A stretch of 5,025 nucleotides of DNA, from positions 1 through 5,025 of the forward strand of contig CALKWT010000187.1 in NCBI GenBank assembly GCA_938003885.1, in the 5' to 3' direction. Made by a program: the position numbers and the translations under genes. A model generated the notes under the pieces. That model did no database searches, had not been told where the DNA came from, and worked only from the letters and a program-made list of their open reading frames with translations. Below, in pieces: positions 1 through 5,025 of the stretch; the first letter of the stretch is position 1, and every line of letters begins with the position of its first letter. The stretch comes from an uncultured Balneolaceae bacterium (GTDB taxonomy: Bacteria; Bacteroidota; Rhodothermia; Balneolales; Balneolaceae).

Positions 1-1200
1 TGTCTGCCACCAGGTATCGACGAGCGGGCAGCGTCCGCCACCGACGTGATCGTAGAACCAGTGCCAGGCTTCCTCATTAATCGGTTCACCCACAGAACCC
101 AAAACTTTCAGGGAGCTCAGATCATAGCTCTGAACATATTTCAGATCATGCGCCATCAGTGCGCGAATAGCAGTGGGAGCTGTGTAGAAATGAGTGACAC
201 GGTATTTCTCGATGACTTCCCAGAATCTGCCCGGATCGGGATACGTAGGGGTACCCTCAAAAATCAGTCCTGTGGCTCCGTTGAAGAGAGGCCCGTACAT
301 AATGTAAGAGTGGCCGGTGATCCAGCCTGCATCTGCTGTACACCAGAAAATATCTTCTTCTTCCACCTGAAACACATTCCGGAATGTGTAGCCGGTGTAA
401 ACCATATAGCCCCCGCAGGTGTGGAGAATTCCTTTAGGTTTGCCGGTAGATCCGGAGGTGTAGAGAATAAAGAGAGGGTCTTCCGCATCCATTTCGACTG
501 CTGTATGTTTTTTGGATGCGTTCCGGATGAGCATATGCCACCACTCATCCCGGCCTTCTACCCAGTCAATATCCCGGTTGGTACGCTGGCATACGATCAC
601 ATTTTTTACACTCGGGCAGCTTTTCAGGGCTTCATCAGAGATGTCCTTAAGCGGTACGTGCTTGTCGCCGCGACGCAGGCCGTCGTTCGTGATCAACATT
701 TTAGCGTCGCAATCCTGAATTCGGTCCGCCAGGGATTTTGCCGAAAATCCTGCAAAAACAATGGAGTGGACAGCGCCGATCCTGGCACATGCCAGTGCGG
801 AGATGATAAGTTCTGGTGTCATGGCCATGTATATACAGACCCGGTCTCCTTTCTCGATTCCCTTGCTCTGTAATACGTTGGCAAACCGGCAGACATCCTC
901 GTGCAGCTGCCTGTAGGTGATTGTCCGGCGGAAACTGTCCGGGTGATTGGGTTCAAAGATGAAAGCGGTTTTATGCCCGATCGTGTTCAGATGTCGATCC
1001 AGCATATTTTCAGTGATATTCAGCTTGCCGCCTTCAAACCATTTGATGTTCCCCTTTTCAAAGCTGCCGGAGGAGACTTCGTCCCATCTCTTTCTCCAGT
1101 AAAATGTTCCTGCTTCATGCTCCCAGAACCTCAGGCGATCCTCCTTGCTCTGTTGAAAGGTTGTCGTATACTCTTCATAAGATTTAATATTCAGCCACAT
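1..1200 (-). CDS. acs: Acetyl-CoA synthetase (AMP-forming), N-terminal 400 residues, cut by the left edge
   Basis: The enzyme activates acetate with ATP to acetyl-AMP and then forms acetyl-CoA in the cytoplasm. The frame is open from an ATG at 1200 down to position 1, giving 400 codons of a family usually about 630-660 long, so the C-terminal domain with the catalytic, acetylatable lysine is outside the window. Visible marks are the N-terminal IKSYEEY and RFWEHEA stretches, the adenylate-forming P-loop YTSGSTGKPKG (residues 247-257), ADAGWITGHSY (289-299), GSVGEPIN (368-375) and DTWWQT (395-400). Aligned by motif to the Salmonella enzyme (offset 16, from memory), the acetate-pocket residues V310, T311, V386 and W414 are I294, T295, V370 and W398; the tryptophan favours a very short acyl substrate. 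Propionyl-CoA synthetase is the nearest alternative. No clear ribosome binding site precedes the ATG; the start was chosen because the family N-terminus begins right there. It lies 96 bases downstream of gcvP on the same strand. Confidence 0.95.
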   Translation of the reverse strand, partial: MWLNIKSYEEYTTTFQQSKEDRLRFWEHEAGTFYWRKRWDEVSSGSFEKGNIKWFEGGKLNITENMLDRHLNTIGHKTAFIFEPNHPDSFRRTITYRQLHEDVCRFANVLQSKGIEKGDRVCIYMAMTPELIISALACARIGAVHSIVFAGFSAKSLADRIQDCDAKMLITNDGLRRGDKHVPLKDISDEALKSCPSVKNVIVCQRTNRDIDWVEGRDEWWHMLIRNASKKHTAVEMDAEDPLFILYTSGSTGKPKGILHTCGGYMVYTGYTFRNVFQVEEEDIFWCTADAGWITGHSYIMYGPLFNGATGLIFEGTPTYPDPGRFWEVIEKYRVTHFYTAPTAIRALMAHDLKYVQSYDLSSLKVLGSVGEPINEEAWHWFYDHVGGGRCPLVDTWWQT

Positions 1201-1296
1201 AAGATGATGAATCTGGTTAAAATTGAACTTTATAAGATGTTGAATGTTGTCTTTTTTTCTGCCAAGTAGCAAGAAAATTTTAATAAAGTCTACAAA
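1201..1296. other. AT-rich gcvP-acs intergenic gap, no terminator seen
   Basis: This short spacer is clearly more AT-rich than the flanking genes. Read on the minus strand it has a run of seven A (about 1251-1257) and a TATAAAG near 1225-1231, but I find no hairpin followed by a T run and no well-spaced promoter pair. Co-transcription of gcvP and acs is therefore possible, and so is an unrecognised acs promoter here. The acs reading frame stays open upstream of its ATG to the gcvP TGA, with only a TTG (1270-1272) as another possible start. That extension would be low-complexity and unlike the family, so it is not favoured. Confidence 0.5.
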
Positions 1297-4209
1297 TCAT
1301 GCAGGCTCCTGCCCGTCGGCATACGCTTCGATGGGTAGGCAGCTGCAAACCAGATTCCTGTCACCGTAGGCATCATCCACCCGGCTGACTGCCGGCCAGA
1401 ACTTGTTAAACCGAAGTCTCGCCACTGGGAATACAGCTTTTTCACGAGAGTAAGGCCTGTCCCACGAATCATCCATCACCACTCGCATGGTGTGTGGTGA
1501 ATTTTTCAGAACATTATTCTCGCGATCCACACTCTCTTCCTCAATTTCGCGTATTTCATTGCGGATACCGATCATCGCTTCTATAAAGCGATCCAGTTCC
1601 ACTTTCGATTCGCTCTCCGTGGGTTCAATCATCAGGGTGCCGGGAACAGGGAACGACATTGTGGGAGCGTGAAATCCGTAATCCATCAGGCGTTTGGCAA
1701 CATCCACAGCCTCAATTCCGGCGCTCTGTTTGAAGCCTCTTACATCCACAATAAATTCGTGAGCGGAACGGCCGTTACGACCTGTGTAAAGCACTGGATA
1801 GTGATCCGAAAGACGCTCTTTAAGATAGTTCGCATTCAGGATCGAGATCTCCGTTGCCAGCTTAAGCCCTTCGGCACCCATCATCCGGATATAGGCGTGT
1901 GAGATGGTAAGTATACTGGCACTTCCCCAGGGAGCTGCTGCGACCGGCTTGATACCCTTTTCCCCACCGGTCTCAACCAGATCATGGCCCGGGAGGAAAG
2001 GTTCCAGCTTCTCATTTGCTACGATCGGTCCCATTCCCGGCCCGCCACCGCCATGAGGAATACAGAACGTTTTATGCAGGTTCAAGTGGCATACGTCCGC
2101 ACCAACCAAAGCAGGCGAGGTCCAGCCAATCTGTGCATTCAGATTGGCTCCATCCAGGTAGACAAGGCCGCCATACTGATGAATCAGTTCACAGATCTCT
2201 TTGATATCTTCTTCATAGACTCCGTGGGTGGAGGGATAAGTGACCATCAGGGCCGAGAGGCGGTCACTGTACTTTTCCACATTCTCACGCAGATCGTCCA
2301 GATCGATATTTCCGTTATCGTCACACCGGGTAACGACGACCTTCATTCCCGCCATTACGGCGCTGGCGGGGTTGGTGCCATGAGCAGAGGATGGAACGAT
2401 TGTGATGTCGCGCTGGTGATCACCGTTGGCATGGTGGTACGCCCGGATGGTCATCAGGCCCGCATACTCCCCCTGTGCCCCGGAGTTGGGCTGAAGGGAC
2501 GTTTTGGCGAAGCCTGTGATTTCAGCGAGCCAGGAGCCCAGTTCATCGAAGAGTTTGTGATACCCTTTCGCCTGATCAGCAGGTACGAAGGGGTGTATCT
2601 TACCAAATTCAGGCCAGGTCAACGGAATCATCTCCGTTGTGGCATTCAGTTTCATGGTACAGGATCCCAGTGAGATCATGGAGTGGGTCAGATCCAGATC
2701 GCGGTTTTCCAGAGATTTCAGATAGCGCAGCATCTCATGTTCTGAATGATACTGATTGAAAACGGGATGGGTCAGATAATCCGATTTTCGCATCAGAGAA
2801 TCGGGGAACTCCACCTTGATGTCGTTGGTTGCGGCGTGTTCCACTGCAGAGAAGCTGATATCGAGATCCAGTGCTTTGCTAAAAACCGAGAGGATGGCGT
2901 CAGCATCGGCCAGTTCCTTGCACTCATCAAAGGAGATGCCGATCCCCTTCTCTGTGTAGCTCAGATTCATCTTGTTTGCAAGAGCTTCCGATCTAACCGC
3001 TTCGGTCTGCCCGGCATCGAGGCCGGTTACCGTAATCGTATCAAAAAATGTATCACTGGCCAGGGTGAGCCCGCCGCTTTGAAGCCCCTTTGCTGCCAGT
3101 CGGGCAATTCCGTGGATCTTTTCTGCTATTCTCCGGAGCCCTTTGGGGCCGTGATAGACAGCATAAAAGCCTGCAATCACCGCCAGCAGGACTTGAGCTG
3201 TACAGATGTTGGAGGTTGCTTTTTCCCGCCGGATATGCTGCTCACGGGTCTGCAGGGCCATTCGGTAGGCTGGGTTGCCTTCCTGGTCGACCGTTGCTCC
3301 GATGATTCTGCCAGGTATTTGTCGTTTAAACTCTTCCCGCGTTGCAAGATAGGCAGCGTGCGGGCCTCCGTAACCCATCGGAATGCCAAATCGCTGTGTG
3401 GTTCCCACTACCACATCTGCGCCCATCTCCCCGGGAGGTGTGAGAAGGGTCAGACTCATCAGATCGGCAGCCGCCACTACATAGACGTCATGTTCATGTG
3501 CAGCTGCAATCAGGTCTGTCAAATCTCTTACGTGCCCGGTCGTGTCAGGGTATTGTAATAAAATTCCAAAAAGTTCAGGATCTGTAAGATCCAGCGTATC
3601 AGGACTTCCGATGATGAGTTCAATATCCTGAGGTTCCGTCCGGGCCTGGATGACAGAAATCGTCTGGGGGTGACAGTTTTCCGAGACGAAAAAGGTGTTG
3701 GCGTTTTTACGTTTCTTACCTTTACGCCGGCCGTGGAGTAGTGAAATCGCTTCGGCTGCAGCGGTCCCTTCATCCAGCAGGGAAGCGTTAGCGAGATCCA
3801 TGCCTGTCAAGTCACTAACCAGAGTCTGAAAATTAATCAGGGCTTCCAGCCGTCCCTGAGCAATCTCCGCCTGATAGGGAGTATAGGCCGTGTACCACCC
3901 CGGGTTCTCCAGAACATTCCTCAGTATCACATTCGGTAGCCTGGTATCGTAATACCCCATTCCGATAAAGGATTTATAAATCTTGTTTTTGGAGGCAATC
4001 TCATTTCGGAGATAGTCCAGATACTCCTCTTCGCTCAGCGCATCGGGAAGGTTCAGAGGCTTCTTCAGGCGGATCTGGGCTGGAATCGTCTCCTCCATTA
4101 ACTGTTGCAGGGAATCTGCCTTGATTGCGCTCAGCATTTCGGTGACTTGCTGCGGGTCCGGGCCAAGGTGACGGGTACGAAATAGTTCTTTATCGAAGGA
4201 AATAGACAT
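1297..4209 (-). CDS. gcvP: Glycine dehydrogenase (aminomethyl-transferring), P-protein of the glycine cleavage system, complete
   Basis: This PLP enzyme decarboxylates glycine and passes the aminomethyl group to the lipoyl arm of GcvH; with GcvT and lipoamide dehydrogenase it yields CO2, ammonia, NADH and methylene-tetrahydrofolate. The chain is 970 residues, close to the usual 950-970 of the single-chain form in which the P1 and P2 halves are fused. The N-half shows RHLGP (13-17), YTPYQAEIAQGR (109-120) and TQRFGIPMGYGGPHAAY (271-287), a degenerate active site without the lysine. The C-half shows GSCTMKLN (515-522), NSGAQGEYAG (575-584), SAHGTNPAS (608-616), DGANLNAQ (686-693) and LNLHKTFCIPHGGGGPG (709-725), with K713 the expected Schiff-base lysine. 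The end, YGDRNLVCSC, is typical, with a short tail. The start is the ATG at 4209, just ahead of the conserved RHLGP; no Shine-Dalgarno is seen. One oddity is the basic RRKGKKRK at 161-168. There is no internal frameshift. The other system genes are not in the window. Confidence 0.98.
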   Translation of the reverse strand: MSISFDKELFRTRHLGPDPQQVTEMLSAIKADSLQQLMEETIPAQIRLKKPLNLPDALSEEEYLDYLRNEIASKNKIYKSFIGMGYYDTRLPNVILRNVLENPGWYTAYTPYQAEIAQGRLEALINFQTLVSDLTGMDLANASLLDEGTAAAEAISLLHGRRKGKKRKNANTFFVSENCHPQTISVIQARTEPQDIELIIGSPDTLDLTDPELFGILLQYPDTTGHVRDLTDLIAAAHEHDVYVVAAADLMSLTLLTPPGEMGADVVVGTTQRFGIPMGYGGPHAAYLATREEFKRQIPGRIIGATVDQEGNPAYRMALQTREQHIRREKATSNICTAQVLLAVIAGFYAVYHGPKGLRRIAEKIHGIARLAAKGLQSGGLTLASDTFFDTITVTGLDAGQTEAVRSEALANKMNLSYTEKGIGISFDECKELADADAILSVFSKALDLDISFSAVEHAATNDIKVEFPDSLMRKSDYLTHPVFNQYHSEHEMLRYLKSLENRDLDLTHSMISLGSCTMKLNATTEMIPLTWPEFGKIHPFVPADQAKGYHKLFDELGSWLAEITGFAKTSLQPNSGAQGEYAGLMTIRAYHHANGDHQRDITIVPSSAHGTNPASAVMAGMKVVVTRCDDNGNIDLDDLRENVEKYSDRLSALMVTYPSTHGVYEEDIKEICELIHQYGGLVYLDGANLNAQIGWTSPALVGADVCHLNLHKTFCIPHGGGGPGMGPIVANEKLEPFLPGHDLVETGGEKGIKPVAAAPWGSASILTISHAYIRMMGAEGLKLATEISILNANYLKERLSDHYPVLYTGRNGRSAHEFIVDVRGFKQSAGIEAVDVAKRLMDYGFHAPTMSFPVPGTLMIEPTESESKVELDRFIEAMIGIRNEIREIEEESVDRENNVLKNSPHTMRVVMDDSWDRPYSREKAVFPVARLRFNKFWPAVSRVDDAYGDRNLVCSCLPIEAYADGQEPA

Positions 4210-4265
4210 GGAATTCTGTTTGCTGAATCTTCTGATTGGTTTGTTGTTTTATACTCCTGTTCCCC

Positions 4266-4292
4266 GCAAAGGCTTGCTGCCAGCTTCCTTGC
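4266..4292 (-). other. Possible stem-loop in the gcvP leader
   Basis: On the minus strand GCAAGG (4292-4287) can pair with CCTTTGC (4272-4266), six base pairs with one bulged U, and the interior GCT-GGC-AGC can form a second short stem. No T run follows, so it does not look like an intrinsic terminator. It does not match the conserved core of the glycine, SAM or cobalamin riboswitches as I know them. It may be chance; its position in the leader of a regulated gene is the only reason to record it. Confidence 0.25.
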
Positions 4293-4312
4293 CGTGGAAT
4301 CCAGATGAATGA

Positions 4313-4322
4313 TGAAAAGATA
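4313..4322 (-). promoter_or_regulatory. Candidate -7 promoter element for gcvP (TATCTTTTCA)
   Basis: On the minus strand this reads TATCTTTTCA, about 100 bases upstream of the gcvP start. It resembles the TAnnTTTG -7 box of Bacteroidota-type promoters except that the final G is T. The identical 10-mer occurs in the opposite orientation at 4414-4423. No clear TTG-type -33 box at the usual spacing is visible, so the assignment is weak and rests mostly on the shared copy. If it is real, the gcvP mRNA leader would be about 95 bases and would contain the stem-loop at 4266-4292. Confidence 0.3.
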
Positions 4323-4413
4323 AGATTTTTCTGAAGATTTCACATCATCGGGGTTCAGCACGAATGAGGCAATAAATATTGCAGACACTATTTTTAGTCT
4401 CGGCTAAATTATC

Positions 4414-4423
4414 TATCTTTTCA
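4414..4423 (+). promoter_or_regulatory. Candidate -7 promoter element for the ZIP gene (TATCTTTTCA)
   Basis: This plus-strand TATCTTTTCA is identical to the copy facing gcvP at 4313-4322. It ends only 8 bases before the ATG at 4432, so if it is a -7 box the transcript would be almost leaderless; starting at the second ATG (4441) would give a leader of roughly 15 bases. The closeness argues either for translation with almost no leader or against a promoter role, in which case the pair could be a regulator site. Confidence 0.25.
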
Positions 4424-4431
4424 GAAAAAAA

Positions 4432-5025
4432 ATGGAGTCTATGGAAGAAATTCTACCACAATGGTTTTTGAATATGAGCGCTATCAACCAGGCTCTCTTT
4501 GCAGGCCTGTTTACCTGGGGGATGACATCGGTCGGAGCAGGCGTTGTCTTTATGACTAAAAATGTCAGTCAGAAGTTGCTGGACAGTATGCTGGGTTTCG
4601 CTGCCGGAGTGATGATTGCGGCCAGTGTCTGGTCTCTTATCATTCCATCTATCGAAATGACCGATTCGATGGGAGGGACCGGATGGATTCCTGCTGCCAT
4701 TGGCTTCCTGACGGGTGGGATTTTTCTTCGTATTTGTGACGCGTATCTGCCTCACCTTCACCTGGGACTCCCCAGAAAGGATGCAGAGGGAGTGGAGACG
4801 GGCTGGCGGCGATCCACTTTACTGGTCCTTGCTATTACTCTTCACAACATCCCGGAAGGGCTCGCCGTCGGTGTACTCTTCGGTGCCGCTGCATCGGGAA
4901 TTGATCCTACCGGTACCGCCACCATTGCAGGAGCGGTGACCCTGGCTATGGGTATCGGTATTCAGAATTTACCGGAAGGAACCGCTGTATCGGTGCCACT
5001 CCGGAGAGAGGGGTTGGGTTTGGGA
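4432..5025 (+). CDS. ZIP family divalent-metal transporter (GufA/ZIP11-like), N-terminal 198 residues, cut by the right edge
   Basis: This inner-membrane protein probably moves zinc or related divalent cations into the cytoplasm. The frame is open to the last base of the window, 198 codons of a family usually about 250-270 long. Hydrophobic segments lie near residues 20-41, 52-73, 84-102, 129-152 and 164-187, fitting the first five of eight ZIP helices. The family signatures are HNIPEG (138-143) in helix 4 and QNLPEG (178-183) in helix 5, whose H138, N139, E142, Q178, N179 and E182 are the expected metal ligands. The helix 3-4 loop has a short HLH (108-110). LFTWGMTSVGAGVVF (26-40) is typical of the GufA subgroup. 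Two in-frame ATGs compete, 4432 and 4441; both fit the family, which starts a few residues before the first tryptophan. A GGAG at 4434-4437 sits too near the second ATG to decide. Metal specificity cannot be read from the sequence. It diverges from gcvP. Confidence 0.93.
   Translation, partial: MESMEEILPQWFLNMSAINQALFAGLFTWGMTSVGAGVVFMTKNVSQKLLDSMLGFAAGVMIAASVWSLIIPSIEMTDSMGGTGWIPAAIGFLTGGIFLRICDAYLPHLHLGLPRKDAEGVETGWRRSTLLVLAITLHNIPEGLAVGVLFGAAASGIDPTGTATIAGAVTLAMGIGIQNLPEGTAVSVPLRREGLGLG

Larger units (their letters stand above)
4210..4431. promoter_or_regulatory. Divergent control region between gcvP and the ZIP transporter gene
   Basis: These 222 bases lie between two genes that point away from each other, so both sets of upstream signals must sit here unless an upstream gene reads through. 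Two inverted copies of TATCTTTTCA are present, one on each strand. The part nearest gcvP includes a GC-richer stretch that can fold; the part nearest the ZIP gene is AT-rich. I see no glycine riboswitch core, tRNA or believable small gene. An open frame overlapping the gcvP start (minus, 4131-4388) has no family-like features and is taken as chance. Confidence 0.6.

Noticed and set aside
46..873. Plus-strand open frame of 275 codons opposite acs
   Set aside because: It is wholly antisense to the unmistakable acetyl-CoA synthetase frame, its translation is cysteine- and histidine-rich and without recognisable motifs, and it is what codon bias on the coding strand produces.
1201..1296. Intrinsic terminator or promoter between gcvP and acs
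   Set aside because: The AAAATTTT palindrome is too weak and has no GC stem, and the TATAAAG lacks a partner box at usual spacing; neither can be supported.
1201..1299. Read-through fusion of GcvP and Acs, since both share a reading frame with only the TGA between them
   Set aside because: Sharing a frame has a one-in-three chance. The intervening translation is low-complexity, both proteins have normal ends, and there is no recoding signal.
1984..3558. Two long plus-strand open frames (229 and 270 codons) opposite gcvP, possible overlapping genes
   Set aside because: Both lie inside the highly conserved gcvP coding sequence, resemble no family I know and have no start signals. Long antisense frames are common opposite conserved genes of balanced base composition.
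4131..4388. Minus-strand 85-codon frame overlapping the gcvP start, possible leader peptide
   Set aside because: It runs 79 bases into gcvP in another frame, has no recognisable motif or ribosome binding site, and reads as translated non-coding DNA.
4210..4431. Glycine riboswitch upstream of gcvP
   Set aside because: I looked on the minus strand for the paired glycine aptamer cores and the purine-rich conserved segments and did not find them; the only stem present is short and does not fit.
4453..4761. Minus-strand 102-codon frame opposite the ZIP gene
   Set aside because: It is antisense to a clear membrane transporter with family motifs, and its translation is low in hydrophobic residues and resembles nothing known to me.

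Overview
This is an ordinary stretch of bacterial core-metabolism chromosome with about balanced base composition (neither strongly AT- nor GC-rich by eye). It holds three protein genes: two on the minus strand (acs, then gcvP upstream of it) and one on the plus strand diverging from gcvP (a ZIP metal transporter). Both edge genes are cut by the window. I found no tRNA, rRNA, CRISPR array, insertion sequence, phage gene or defence system.

Layout. Positions 1-1200 (minus) encode the N-terminal 400 residues of acetyl-CoA synthetase; the C-terminal domain lies beyond position 1. An AT-rich gap of 96 bases (1201-1296) separates it from gcvP (1297-4209, minus), a complete 970-residue glycine decarboxylase with the fused P1-P2 architecture. 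A 222-base divergent region (4210-4431) carries the control signals for gcvP and for the plus-strand gene at 4432, which encodes the first 198 residues of a GufA/ZIP11-type divalent-metal transporter and runs off the right edge.

Organism. Three features point weakly to the Bacteroidota/Rhodothermota/Balneolota side of the tree: none of the three starts has a convincing, well-spaced Shine-Dalgarno site; the two divergent starts share a TATCTTTTCA element resembling the TAnnTTTG -7 box of that group; and GcvP is a single fused chain. This is an inference from general knowledge, and a protein-level search would be needed to place the genome.

How the genes relate. GcvP feeds one-carbon units from glycine into the folate pool, with GcvH, GcvT and a lipoamide dehydrogenase that are not in this window. 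Acs activates acetate to acetyl-CoA. The two share a strand and may be co-transcribed, but no direct metabolic coupling is needed to explain their adjacency. The ZIP gene is probably neighbouring only by position. No glycine riboswitch is recognisable upstream of gcvP. The most useful second-look items are the shared inverted 10-mer and the possible stem-loop in the gcvP leader; both are modest.
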